Positions 51,698 to 63,957 of a stretch of 64,000 nt of DNA are shown here, piece after piece. Source of the DNA: Asterias amurensis (lineage: Eukaryota; Echinodermata; Asteroidea; Forcipulatida; Asteriidae); assembly GCF_032118995.1 (NCBI RefSeq), contig NC_092657.1, forward strand, positions 6,690,391 to 6,754,390. The letters run 5' to 3'. Within the stretch, counting starts at the first letter, position 1, and every line of letters begins with the position of its first letter. Under the pieces are notes generated by a model, which saw only the letters and a list, made by a program, of their open reading frames with translations, ran no database searches and was not told the DNA's origin. Both the position numbers and the translations under genes were made by a program.

Positions 51698-54600
51698 ATG
51701 CCATTTAACGTCTTCTCCTTACCGTTTCAGATAACACAAAGCTTCGTTTTCGTTGTCGGTACCATTTGGTCGTTGCTTCTCTGCGTCAAGCTGTGGCAAG
51801 ATTGTCCACTGCAGGGGATGATGAGAACACAAAACAAGTTACCAACGATTAAACAACTTTACGTTGAAGAGGTGACTGTCAACCAAGGGTCGTCAGAACC
51901 TGAAGCGGACAACAGGCCAAAACACCTTGAGCGGAAACGAGGCAGTAGTCATGGATACGAGAAAATCAACGTCAGGAATGTTTCGGAGAATCTTTATAAA
52001 CTTGCTCCAAATGTGAGTCGATTGATTTAATCAATTTAAAGAATGACATGACTTCATAATTGGGTTAAAATTTGAAATTTACAAAGTGAAGTAGACACGA
52101 AAACAAAAACTAGAGATTCAGTTTTTGTTAATTACATAAAAGGTAGGTGTTTGTGAGTGATGGCATCAAACTGAGATTTATACAGAACTTTAAATTTCAA
52201 TCAAATTTCTTGTTCAGAAGTTAAGTTTTCAGTTAAAAGGTCAGCTCCGTTTGAGCTCGAAGTCAATGTAAATTGGGGTCAAACTCTGCGCAACGTTTGT
52301 TTTAGTTCTTGAAGAAATTACGATGAGTTAATTGTGTTGAGTGTGCGTGGCGCCATCCTTGCACACTACAGTTGTCAAGCGCGTACGAAAAACCCGTAGA
52401 TAAAGTATTACTTGACCATTGTTGGTTGTGTCATGATGGAACTTGCTCTCTAATCCTACCTTTTCATGTTTTCCTGCATTAACATTGTACAATGCATTTA
52501 CCACTTTCATGGTCCAGCAATCCATCCTAGCATACTGAACATCCTTTGTCCTCACCACTTTACTCCTTTATTAGTTCATAGCCACTAATTGTTTCTGAAA
52601 TTGAAACTTGGATTGGCTGTAATTTTCCCGCTTTTTTCCTGGATCCTTCCCTTAATCCCTCTCCCCTCTCTTTTTCTATAAATGGATATGACGGATGACA
52701 AGAAATGTAAGAAACAATGAACACTAGAGAGTGTTTCAGCATGTTCAGTACAATGCGATAGCGTGAGAATAAGCGTACAAAAGACCACACATTCTGTCAA
52801 TGGTCGTGGTCGTCAATGGAGCAGATTTCCGTGGGAATAAAAATTAGCGTGTGTAATAATAATCATGGATGCTATACCCTTATCCTTACTCGCAGCTTAG
52901 AGCTGAATTGCGAAGGACGCGGCTACAACGTGTTCGAGAAGCAGGCATGCAAGGGCGCCTCTGGCTACCAGCCACATCAACCCATTATGACCACGGAGCA
53001 CAGCCATGATCGAAAAAGTTTGGTTTTACTTATTATATATAAAAAAGAGTTAATATCTCAGTTACCGAAAAGGGTCCAGATTAGAAATAAACCATGTTCC
53101 AAACGGTATACAATGGATTAGGCGGCCGAAAAGTGGCCATTTGCTTTTTTGCTTCCAAAGGACCGCCCGTGAAGGTTTTGGTTTGTTGAACTCGTCCAAA
53201 CGTGTTACCCGTTTCATTTGCAATAAACTAATTTTAAATATAAAAAAAAATAAAACTAAATAAACTAGTTTGTAATAAAAGAATCCTATTGGAATGTAGT
53301 CATGAAACCTCCACACGTATTTCCTTTGAGATGCCGCGCAGCATGCGCAGTCATCACAAAAACAATGGGGGACTTTTGGGACGCTTGGTGGCAGCAGACT
53401 TATCAGGTAAGAACTATGGGTGCGTTCGTTTAGCTTCCCTGGGTCGACCCCGGTGTGTGGCGGTTTTGCCAGGACGAACGTGGGTAATTATCTGCACACG
53501 TTCGTCCTGGAAAAAAAAACACGCCACACACCGGGGTCGACCCGGGGAAGCTAAACGAACGCAACTTTTATAGACCTTTTCGCAAATACTGGGGCGCGCG
53601 CGTAATGCTTGGAATTAGGTGCATTGTGGTCTAGCTGGTGATCATATTTGATCCATATCTATCCCACAATGCACCCCATTCAACAGTCTGCGCTTGCGCA
53701 ATGGTATTTGCGAAAAGGTCTATGGGTAAAATCCATTGTTATCGGTCATGTGCGCACGCGCAGCACTACGTAAACAATGGAAATTTAACTGGTAAGTCTG
53801 CTGCCACCTTACGTCCCAAAGTCTCCCATTCTTCCAATAATAATAATACTAGTAATAACTAGAGCTAAATTGCATTTGTGCACAAATGCAGAGCTGTTTC
53901 GTCAATAAAAATGTCAAATTTCTCAACTGAGTTTCAAATTTGTTGGGTATTCAAAGCAATTTGCCAAATGTGGCATTAATAAAAAAATAATTTGTATTAT
54001 ACACCATGTTCAGATAGCATTTTATGTGTTAAAGGTGTAAAAATTGAAAAAATCATAAAAGATTATGTGATGACGTCATCATGACGTCATTGCACATTTT
54101 TTAAGAACTTGTCAATATCCAACAACCTACCAAGTTTCAACATGATCTCATAATCACTTAGGGAGTTATATTAGTTCAAAAAGTGCACCTTTAAGGACGC
54201 GTCACGTGACCCCCGATAACGTCATTGATCTGAAACTTCACACATATGATGGCTGCCTGACCATAAACGTGTGTCTAAAAGTTAAAGTGATTACAAAAAA
54301 CTTCACCACAGACATCTTCAAAAAGTCCATTTTGAAGAGTTTTCAACCTGCCGCTACAGGGCACTGTTGCAATTTGTGACGTCATCAATATTTTTTTGAA
54401 CTGCCCACCCTTGCTAGACACTTACGTCCTTGAAAAGCAACTTCATATTTTTTACCACTTTTGAGTTACAGGGCCACTTGCGGTTTCGACCGGAAGTAGA
54501 GGTCATGTGAGGTCACGCACACGAAACAAAATGAAGACCTAATTTATCCCTCCCCAATCCCGCAAACAGAAATCTACGGTCTCTTGTGGCTGATTTGTTA

Positions 54601-57600
54601 TAAAATTTCAAACATTTAACATAAAACACCTTTAAGCTGACTTCACGTGACCGGTGATGACGTCATCATGACATCCTTGCTTTAAGATCATCATTGCACC
54701 ATAACCTTCAATCCCTGAAAGTTTCATTGCAATTGCTCTTTAGGAACTATGCAAAAAATTGCGAGTACTGAAACAGAAAAATAAAAAAAATAATAAACTA
54801 GAGCTAAATTGCATTTTGTGCACAAATGCAGAGCTGTTTCGTCAACAAAAATTTCAAATTTCTCAACTGAGTTTTAAATTTGTTGGGTATTCAAAGCAAT
54901 TTTGCCAAATGTGGCATAAATAAAAAATAATTTGGATTATACCATATTCAGATAGCAATTTATGTGTTAAAGGTGCAAAAATTGAAAAAATCATAAAAAA
55001 TCATGTGATGACGTCATCATGACGTCTTTTAATATGTCATAAGAACTTGTCAATATCCAACAACCTACCAAGTTTCAACATGATCGCATAATTACCTAGG
55101 GAGTTATATTAGTTCAAAAAGTGCACCTTTAAGGCCGCGTCACGTGACCCCCGATGACGTCATTGATCTGAAACTTCACACATATGATGGCTGCCTGACA
55201 GTTAACTTGTGTGTAAAATTTAAAGTGATTACAACAAACTTCACCACAGACATCTTCAAAAAGTCTTTTTTGAAGAGTTTTCATCCTGCCGCTAGAGGGC
55301 GCTGTTGCAATTTGTGACGTCATCAAAAAAAAATTGAACTGCCCACCCTTGCTAGACACTAACGTCCTTGGAATGCAACTTCATAACTTTTACCACTTTT
55401 GAGTTACAGGGCACTTCCGTTTTTGGCCCGTTACGACCGGAAGTAGAGGTCATGTGAGGTCACGCACACGAAAAAAAATAAAGACCTAATTTATCCCTAC
55501 CCAATCCCGCAAACAAAAACCTACGGTCTTTTTTGGCTGATTCGATATAGATTTTCAAACATTTAACAAAAAACACCTTTAAGATGACGTCACGTGACCG
55601 CTGATGACGTCATCATGACATCATTGCTTTAGGATCATCATTGTATCATTACCTTCCATCCCTGAAAGTTTCATTGCAATTGCTCTTGAGGAACTATGCA
55701 CAAAATTGCGAGTACTGAAACAGACAAATAAAAAAAAACTAGAGCTAAATTGCATTTGTGCACAAATGCAGAGCTGTTTCGTCAATAAAAATTTCAAATT
55801 TCTCAACTGAGTTTCAAATTTGTTGGGTATTCAAAGCAATTTGCCAAATAAGAACTTGTCAATATCCAACAACCTACCAAGTTTCAACATGATCGCATAA
55901 TTACCTAGGGAGTTATATTAGTTCAAAAAGTGCACCTTTAAGGCCGCGTCACGTGACCCCCGATGACGTCATTGATCTGAAACTTCACACATATGATGGC
56001 TGCCTGACAGTTAACTTGTGTGTAAAATTTAAAGTGATTACAACAAACTTCACCACAGACATCTTCAAAAAGTCTTTTTTGAAGAGTTTTCATCCTGCCG
56101 CTAGAGGGCGCTGTTGCAATTTGTGACGTCATCAAAAAAAAATTGAACTGCCCACCCTTGCTAGACACTAACGTCCTTGGAATGCAACTTCATAACTTTT
56201 ACCACTTTTGAGTTACAGGGCACTTCCGTTTTTGGCCCGTTACGACCGGAAGTAGAGGTCATGTGAGGTCACGCACACGAAAAAAAATAAAGACCTAATT
56301 TATCCCTACCCAATCCCGCAAACAAAAACCTACGGTCTTTTTTGGCTGATTCGATATAGATTTTCAAACATTTAACAAAAAACACCTTTAAGATGACGTC
56401 ACGTGACCGCTGATGACGTCATCATGACATCATTGCTTTAGGATCATCATTGTATCATTACCTTCCATCCCTGAAAGTTTCATTGCAATTGCTCTTGAGG
56501 AACTATGCACAAAATTGCGAGTACTGAAACAGACAAATAAAAAAAAACTAGAGCTAAATTGCATTTGTGCACAAATGCAGAGCTGTTTCGTCAATAAAAA
56601 TTTCAAATTTCTCAACTGAGTTTCAAATTTGTTGGGTATTCAAAGCAATTTGCCAAATGTGGCATAAATAAAAAAATAATTTGTATTATACTCCATGTTC
56701 AGATAGCAATTTATGTGTTAAAGGTGTAAAAATTGAAAAAATCATAAAAAATCATGTGATGAAGTCATTATGACGTCATTTCACATTTCATAAGAACTTG
56801 TCAATATCCAACAACCTAGCAAGTATCAACATGATCGCATAATTACTTAGGGAGTTATATTAGTTCAAAAAGTGCACCTTTAAGACCGCGTCACGTGACT
56901 CCCGATGACGTCATTGATCTAAAACTTCACACACATGATGCCTGCCTGACCGTTAGCGTGTGTGTAAAATTTAAAGTGATTACAAAAAACTTCACTACAG
57001 ACATCTTCAAAAAGTCTTTTTTGAAGAGTTTTCAACCTGCCGCTAGAGGGCGCTGTTGCAATTTGTGACGTCATCAATATTTTTTTGAACTGCCCACCCT
57101 TGCTAGACACCTCTGCCTTGTAAAGCAACTTCATAACTTTTACCACTTTTGAGTTACAGGGCACTTCCGTTTTTGGCCCGTTACGACCGGAAGTAGAGGT
57201 CATGTGAGGTCACGCACACAAAATAAAATGAAGACCTAATTGATCCCTACCCAATCCCGCAAACAGAAACCTACGGTCTCTTTTGGCTGATTTGATATAG
57301 ATTTTCAAACATTTAACATAAAACACCTTTAAGATGACGTCACGTGACCGCTGATGACGTCATCATGACATCACTGCGTTAGGATCGTCATTGCACCATA
57401 GCCTTCGATCCCTGAAAGTTTCATTGCAATTGCTCTTTAGGAACTATGCAAAAAATTGTGTGTACTGAAACAGACAAATAAAAAAAATAAATAACTAGAT
57501 CTAAATTGCATTTGTGCACAAATGCAGAGCTGTTTCGTCAATACAATTTTCAAATTTCTCAACTGAGTTTTAAATTTGTTGGGTATTCAAAGCAATTTGC

Positions 57601-60600
57601 CAAAATGTGGCATAAATAAAAAAAAATAATTTGTATTATACTCCATGTTCAGATAGCAATTTATGACTTAAAGGTGCAAAAATGAAAAAAATCATAAAAA
57701 ATCACGTGATGACGTCATTATGACGTCATGTCAGATTTCAAAAGAACTTGTCAATATCCAACAACCTACCAAGTTTCAACATGATCGCATAATTACTTAG
57801 GGAGTTATATTAGTTCAAAAAGTGCACCTTTAAGGCCGCGTCACGTGACTCCCGATGACGTCATTGATCTAAAACTTCACACACATGATGCCTACCTGAC
57901 CGTTAGCGTGTGTGTAAAATTTAAAGTGATTACAAAAAACTTCACCACAGACATATTCAAAAAGTCCATTTTGAAGAGTTTTCAACCTGCCGCTAGAGGG
58001 CGCTGTTGCAATTTGTGACGTCATCAATTTTTTGTTTGAACTGTCCACCCTTGCTAGACACTTACGTCCTGTAAAGCAACTTCATAACATTTACCACTTT
58101 TGAGTTACAGGGCACTTCCGTTTTTGGCCCGTTACCACCGGAAGTAGAGGTCATGTGAGGTCACGCACTCAAAATAAAATGAAGACCTAATTTATCCCTA
58201 CCCAATCCCGCAAACAGAAACCTACGGTCTCTTTTGGCTGATTTGATATAGATTTTCAAACATTTAACATAAAACACCTTTAAGATGACGTCACGTGACC
58301 GCTGATGACGTCATCATGACATCATTGCTTTAGGATCATCATTGCACCATAACCTTCGATCCCTGAAAGTTTCATTGCAATTGCTCTTAGGGAACTATGC
58401 AAAAAATTGTGTGTACTGAAACAGACAAATAAAAAAAAAATAAAAAAAAAAACTTTAACAAAAACAAGAGCTGTTTCGCTGCGCTTCGCTACGAAACAGC
58501 TAATAATAAAAAAAAACCTTAACAAAAACAAGAGCTGTTTCGCTGCGCTTCGCTACGAAACAGCTAAAAAAAATTAACAAAAACAAGAGCTGTTTCGCTG
58601 CGCTTCGCTACGAAACAGCTAATAATAATAAAAAAAACTTTAACAAAAACAACAGCTGTTTCGCTGCGCTTCGCTACGAAACAGCTAAAAAAACTTTATC
58701 AAAAACAAGAGCTGTTTCGCTGCGCTTAGCTACGAAACAGCTAATTATAAAAAACTTTAACAAAAACAAGAGCTATTTCGCTGCGCTTCGCTACGAAACA
58801 GCTAATAATAATAAAAAAATCTTTAACAAAAACAACAGCTGTTTCGCTGCGCTTCGCTACGAAACAGCTAAAAAAACTTTATCTAAAACAAGAGCTGTTT
58901 CGCTGCGCTTAGCTACGAAACAGCTAATTACAAAAAAACTTTAACAAACACAAGAGCTATTTCGCTGCGCTTCGCTACGAAACAGCTAATAACATGCATT
59001 TGTATAGCGCTTAATACAAGGTTTCTAAGCGCTGAACAGAAAGTGTATGATAATAAAAGAAATAGCAGAAACTGAACAGACTAGATTAAAATTTTTAAAT
59101 AGGGCGTTTTTAAATAAGATTTAAATAAGTGTGTTTTTAGAGCAGTTTTAAATGAGTCCAGTGTAGATGAGGCAAGGATGTGAACGGAAAGATTGTTTCA
59201 AAGAGTGGGAGTGGCGATTGAGAAGGAGCGATTTCCATAGTGAGTGCGGGGGATAGGACCAGAGTTGAATTCCAGGTGGGCGGTAGAAGATGATCGGAGA
59301 ACACGAGTTGGAGGTTGCTTTTAGGGAACAAGTAATTATGAGATAGGGACTAGACCATGTTTAACTTTGTAGGCAAGAGTGAGAACTTTAAATTGGATCC
59401 TTTGAGACACAGGGAGCCAGTGTAAGGAGCGCAGAACAGGAGTGATGTGATCTGATTTCTTTGTGCGAGAAACTAGACGAGCTGCTGAGTTCTATATTCG
59501 TTGGAGGGGAGCAATGTGGGATTGAGGAAGGTTGATGTAGAGACTGTTGCAGTAATCGAGGTGAGATGTAGTGAAAGCATGAACCAGTCGTTCAGTGGTA
59601 CTTTGGTCCAAGTAGCGTCTAAGCTTTCCGATCATGTGGATTCCAAAGGCAGCGGAGCGACATGTTTTCTTGATGTGTTGTAGGGTTAATTGGTGGTCAG
59701 GGATGACTCAGATCTCTAACCGTCTTTGATGGGGTGATGTTGTCGTGGACAACGGAGATGTGTGCAACACGTTGAAGTGTTCGTAGCTGTGAGGTGACAT
59801 GGAGTATACTTCAGTCTTAGATGAGCTTAGCTGCAGACCGTTCTGTCTTGACCATGTCTGAATATCAGCAACACAGTCTGATAGCTGCTTCATGGACTCA
59901 GTGTGCTCATTCTGCTTGAGTATGACGTAAAGCTGTGTGTCGTCAGCGTATACTGCGTGGTGAACATCTTGATGTGTCCTGATGATGCCACATAGAGGGC
60001 CAGTGTATAGGATGAATTCCAGCGGTCCCATGACTGAACCTTGTGGTTCTCCAGACGATAGCGAAGATGGTCTTGAGAAGGAGTCATTCACCTTTACAAC
60101 TTAAGTCCATCCTTCAAAATATGAGCTGAGTAGCTGGAGAGCCAGTACCGACTGACTGATACCGACTGACTGATTGGTTCCCCAACACAAACACAAGCAC
60201 AGTTCGGTGCTCGTGCATTGTGCGCGTTTTTTTATGGTTAACGTTCACGGGCGGTCTTAGATTTTCCGGGATCCGGGAGAAAAGGAGATGGCCACTTTTC
60301 GGCCGCCCGAGTTAACTCTGCTTTTCAGGTGGCAGAAAAGCTGAAAAATAGAAAATTGCATTTTTCACAAAACGTTTAATCTACTTTTCTACTATTCTGA
60401 TAGCAGAAAAGCAAATGGCCACTTTTCAGGTAGCAGAAAAGTAGAAAAATAAAAAAGTTCACATAAAAACACCATAAAATCTGCTTTTCTGCTATTCTGA
60501 TACCAGAAAAGCAGATGGCCACTTTTCGTCCTCCATAGTGTGTGTGTGAGGAGGAGGGCTCGTCTTATGACAACGGCAGTGCGTGTGCCTATTCAAGAAA

Positions 60601-63600
60601 AAGTCTTAACTAATGCAATGTTACTGTCTTGTTTTTGTCTTCTCTACATAGGTCTTCGATGGGGTGCCGGAAGAATTTCTCCCTCAATTCAGAAATCCTT
60701 GCTGGTGGTCTGATAAGGGTCATACGTCATCTGACCTCAAGTGTCTACCCTATTTTTGTCTGGCCGGTATGCCAAAGTGTGGTACCACTGACGTCTATTT
60801 TAAGTTGGCCAAGCATCCCCAGATACATTCAAGTTGCGGTAAATACAGGAAGGGACAACTATGGTGGACAAGAAGACGCTTAGGGGGAAGTAAGTTCAAT
60901 GATAAGGCATCTTGGAAAAAGTTTGGGAAGTCAACATTTATAATACAGAAATCTTATATAGCGCACGTATCTGATAATTTGCATTATTCGAACTACACTT
61001 TACTACGATAGTAATAAATTCTTGGTTTCCCTAATCATCGAAGAAAAATCACCAAGTTCTAATGCCTATGACAAACCAAAGTCAACTGGCTGAAAGTTAT
61101 ATTGACACTGTATTACAAGTTCAATGTAGAAAACACACAGAAGTTATCATTATTCTGACCAATTGACATTGTTTCCCACATGTCTTGTTCAATTTCCACT
61201 CAGCATAATAGAGTGTAACTTTCCATTGCTTGCAAGTAAATATCAAGTATTAGATTTGGTTGCAGAAAATCAACAAATTAGCACCTCCATTTACAGCCCA
61301 GCAGCGTGCAGTAGCCAGCTTTCACTAAGAAGTCAATCTGGCCACACATACAGTGTCAATTACACTTCTTCACCCTGAAGTCAAGAATAAAAATGAGAGT
61401 ACGCATTCAAATGTAGAAATGAGTACGCATTCAAACCGGGGATCTATAACATTAAGAGAACAATAGCGTCCACGGTTTTGGGAAGGTCACAGTTGCAAAA
61501 CTTGTACGGTTGCAGGCGTATGCAAACCGGTGTGTGGGGGTCTGTGGGGGTGTGTTTGTATTGCCTATACCCTCCGAGGACATTTTAACAAAAGGGACAA
61601 TAGGTCCTCACTTGTCGGTCTTTGTTTTCATGGGTCCTCACTAGTCATTAATGTACAAAACCAATGGGGATTGCTTCAATATAGGAACAACAGAAAGTAA
61701 AATAGGTGTCCTCTAACGTATAGGTGTGGGTGTAGCTGGTGTGTGTGCGTAAACACCTGCAATCGGGGACCTTTCTTTGTGATAGCAACCGTGGACCCAT
61801 TGTTCCTTTTGTTATTAGTCCCCGGTTGAGTGTGGAAACAAACCCACACACACACACACACACACTTGCGTGGGGGGGGGGGGGGGTCCTTATCGAGCTA
61901 CATGAATAGGTGGTCCCAACATTATGCAGTTATGCGAGAGCAAAAGGTGATTTATTTAGGCTTTAAAGGCAGTGGACACTATTGGTATTTACTCAACATA
62001 TTTATTTGCATAAAACCTTACTTGGTAACAAGGCTGTATATTCCAGAGTAACTTATCTTGGGATCTGCAAGTGCAGGCTGTTACTTCAAAATGTAATAGA
62101 CTGATTGGTTTGATTCGTCTCATCTCTGGCAACTGTCCTTCGTGCGTATCGCTCCATTTGTTCAAGACTCTTGTGCAGCCAATCTTAGACTACTGCTCAC
62201 CCGTCTGGTGGGTTCACCGTAAAAAACACATCAATTCAATCGAATCGGTACAGCGCAGAGCCAGCAGGATGATACTTCGGCAAACATATATGGAACAGCC
62301 TTATCAAGAAAGACTGAAGACTCTGGGTCTTATGTTGCTGTCTGACAGAAGAATTTTTTTTAACATTTGCTTTATTGTAAAACTGTTGATGTCCACTCGG
62401 TATAGTTTTATGAATGACTTAACTAATCTGTCTAAAGTTAACTCCCGTCACACAGAATTGCTCACTTTTCATCACCTAAAACCTAGGACGGATGCTTATA
62501 AATTTTCTACCATTGTTCGCTTTCCTAAAATGTTCTCAGAGCTCACTTTGGATACCAGGAATGTTTTGATTTTGGAGGGGTACAAGTCCTTTCGTATGAA
62601 GCTGAGGGGGGAATTTTTAGTATGTTAAAAGTGCTAGTGGTTTTAATTGTCTAAGGGGTCTTTGTGCTTTTTGGGTGGTGTTTGGGGAGGCTCTCTGCTA
62701 TCATTGTCCTCGGGCCCAGTGGGTTGGCATGAATCTGTGAGGGTGCACTCTGTGCCAATTTTATTTTTTTCTGGGGTTTTTTAGTCCATTCTATGTTTTT
62801 TATTATTTTCAATTGTTGTCCCTTCCTCTTATCGCTGCGGTGTTTTGTTGTGGGTGTAGTTTTTTGTTTTCAATAGTCTGATTTTGCTTGTGTTTTAATG
62901 ATTTCTATTGTGTGATTCTTAAATGTTTCAGTGCAATCACCTTTTTATATTGTATAATTATATTTTGATCGTTGGCAGGGGTCTGGTTTTACACATCTTT
63001 TGATGACAGTTTTATACTTTTGTTTTAGCCTTGACAGCCCCTGTACAACTTGCAACTATTGTGTATGTCTAACGATTAAAAAAAAAAAAAAAAGAAAAAA
63101 AAAAAAAAAGTAGAGAGGTTGATAGTATAAAAAATTGTGAGAAATGGCTCCCTCTGAAGTGAAGTAGTTTTCGAGAAAGAAAATTTACCAAGAATTTGAT
63201 TTCGAGACCACAAATTTAGAATTTGAGGTCCCGAAATCAAGCACATGAAATACAACTACGTCTGACAAGGGTGTTTTTTCTTTCATTATTATCTCGCAAC
63301 CTCGGCAATCAATTGAATTCAAATTTTCACAGGTTTGTTATTTTATGCATTTGTTGAGATACCGCAAGTGACAGACTGGTCTTTGACAATTACCAACAGT
63401 GTCCAGAGTCTTTAAACAATCCATTAGGAAACTATGGCCTGAATAAAAGAGCGTAGAGCCTTCATAAGTTTTATAAGAGTTTTGGTTTTCAGAAAATGTT
63501 TCTGCAAACTTGTACTCTTTTAAGGACTGCATATTGAGGAAGGTTTATTGTGTTATGTTTACTGTAGTGAAACTTATTCAGAAAAACAGGGTCTTACCAA

Positions 63601-63957
63601 AAATATATGAATAAGGATGATTTATGTAATTTGACTTAGCGGTGATATTTCAATTCAGCCTGAGAATTCAATTTGTCAACATAGCAGAGTATCAACAAAG
63701 TTTGATGAACAAAATTACAAGTCCCAATACCTCTGTATTCTATAAACAGAAAGTATAAGAAAAAAAAATGTACTCATTATGCGCAATGTAATGTTTTAAA
63801 ACACATAAGAAACACTGATTAAGAAAATCAGTTATTAAAAACACTTATGTTGAGTGGTTGCTTACATTTTCAGCAAGCCTACAGAAGTACGTCGACTGTC
63901 AGTCAATTACCATTGGAAAACAACTTGTAAAAGGTTCTGACCCATCGATCATTACAG
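51698..63957 (+). CDS. Carbohydrate sulfotransferase 15-like (GalNAc4S-6ST-like), 5' exons, partial
   Basis: Three exons are in phase: 51698-52012, 60652-60889, 63874-63957. The gene then leaves the window. Exon 1 encodes a type II membrane anchor (SFVFVVGTIWSLLLCVKLW) and a hydrophilic stem. The join reads ENLYKLAPN-VFDGVPEEFLPQF, as expected for this family. Exon 2 has RNPCWW, CLPYFCLAG and the PAPS 5'-phosphosulfate-binding loop MPKCGTTDVYFKL, followed by LWWTRRRLG. Exon 3 ends PSIITG, the start of the family's IITGEAS motif, so the rest should follow at right. Golgi CHST15 enzymes transfer sulfate from PAPS to C-6 of 4-sulfated GalNAc in chondroitin sulfate; substrate specificity here is not shown. 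The start is uncertain: CAG at 51728-51730 is also a good acceptor, so the first exon may begin at 51731 with an upstream exon. Confidence 0.8.
52013..53368. other. First part of the 8.6-kb sulfotransferase intron, no gene recognised
   Basis: Contains a 100-codon open frame at 52816-53121 without recognisable domains and a short copy of the AAAAGTGGCCATTTGCTTTT repeat near 53129. Confidence 0.4.
53418..53562. mobile_element. MITE with GGGTGCGTTCGTTTAGCTTC ends
   Basis: 45-bp inverted arms (GTGCGTTCGTTTAGCTTCCC ... CCGGTGTGTGGCG) surround an inner GACGAACGTG...CACGTTCGTC stem. hAT-like ends are possible. Confidence 0.75.
53570..53723. mobile_element. MITE with ATAGACCTTTTCGCAAATAC ends
   Basis: 20-bp perfect terminal inverted repeats (ATAGACCTTTTCGCAAATAC / GTATTTGCGAAAAGGTCTAT), with an inner imperfect repeat GTGCATTGTGG/CCACAATGCACC. 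Confidence 0.8.
53862..58440 (+). repeat. Five ~0.94-kb tandem repeats rich in TGACGTCA
   Basis: Units start with CTAGAGCTAAATTGCA at about 53862, 54797, 55739, 56548 and 57495 (periods 935, 942, 809, 947). Each starts with the perfect 20-bp palindrome TGCATTTGTGCACAAATGCA and has GATGACGTCATCATGACGTC blocks near its start and end and GCCGCTAGAGGGCGCTG in the middle. The third unit lacks ~135 bp but is otherwise practically identical to its neighbour, a recent duplication. Short minus-strand ORFs repeat with the units and are not genes. Confidence 0.9.
58441..58990 (+). repeat. ~60-bp hairpin minisatellite, nine units
   Basis: Each unit has AGCTGTTTCG-CTGCGCTTCGCTA-CGAAACAGCT, a 10-bp perfect stem, linked by AAAAAACTTTAACAAAAACAAG. 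It directly continues the GAGCTGTTTCG motif of the 0.94-kb repeats, so it probably arose from their end. Confidence 0.9.
58991..60091 (-). mobile_element. CR1/L2-type LINE, 3' part with broken reverse transcriptase
   Basis: On the minus strand, 60091-59708 encodes GEPQGSVMGPLEFILYTGPL and HAVYADDTQLY, the reverse-transcriptase catalytic block. Downstream, in broken frames, come the CR1/L2-like stretches SDHITPVLRSLHWLPVSQRI and FKVLTLAYKVKHG. The 3' end is near 58991 (AAGCGCTATACAAATGCATG). The 5' part is missing and there are frameshifts. Confidence 0.8.
60265..60535 (+). repeat. Three imperfect copies of a GCAGAAAAG...GATGGCCACTTTTC repeat
   Basis: Copies around 60285, 60405 and 60505, separated by AT-rich linkers; a related fragment is at 53129. 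Confidence 0.65.
60890..61964. other. Intron sequence with (CA)n and G-run
   Basis: No gene is seen apart from the flanking exons. A (CA)n microsatellite lies at about 61843-61864 and a G-run at about 61872-61886. GGTGTGTGG-type short repeats surround them. Confidence 0.6.
61965..63417 (+). mobile_element. MITE (TTTAAAGGCAGTGGACACTA family) split by a LINE
   Basis: The left part is 61965-62036 (TTTAAAGGCAGTGGACACTA ... TTACTTGGTAACAAG). The right part is 63110-63417 (GAGAGGTTGATAGTATAAAA ... AATTACCAACAGTGTCCAGAG). Together they give the usual order of this family, with a GAGACC...GGTC stem in the middle and ends that are inverted copies (CACTATTGGTA / ACCAACAGTGT). Confidence 0.75.
62037..63109 (+). 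mobile_element. 5'-truncated LINE inserted in the MITE
   Basis: The open frame 62071-62628 (185 aa) encodes the C-terminal reverse-transcriptase region: LFKTLVQPILDYCSPVWW, IESVQRRASRMIL and LKTLGLMLLSDRR, typical of CR1/jockey-clade LINEs. A 3' untranslated region follows, then an A-rich tail at 63078-63108. The polymerase active site is missing (5' truncation). The RT part has no stop, so it is fairly young. No clear target duplication is seen. Confidence 0.8.
63418..63873. other. Intron remainder before sulfotransferase exon 3
   Basis: AT-rich, no repeat or gene recognised; ends in the acceptor TTACATTTTCAG. Confidence 0.5.

Larger units (their letters stand above)
53369..53831. mobile_element. 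CAATGGGAGACTTT-type fold-back MITE carrying two other MITEs
   Basis: The left end CAATGGGGGACTTTTGGGAC ... GGCAGCAGACTTATC is mirrored by TGGTAAGTCTGCTGCCACCTT ... CAAAGTCTCCCATT. It is the same family as 13924-14434. Its middle holds 53418-53562 and 53570-53723. Confidence 0.65.

Noticed and set aside
53340..53408. Possible sulfotransferase exon ending CAGCAGACTTATCAG|GTAAG
   Set aside because: The same GGCAGCAGACYTA(T/C)CAGGTAAG sequence occurs in the fold-back MITE at 13924 and inverted at 53800, so the donor-like site belongs to the repeat.
55129..57203. Repeated minus-strand ORFs of 61-94 codons
   Set aside because: They recur once per 0.94-kb tandem unit and have no recognisable domain; they follow the repeat, not selection on protein.
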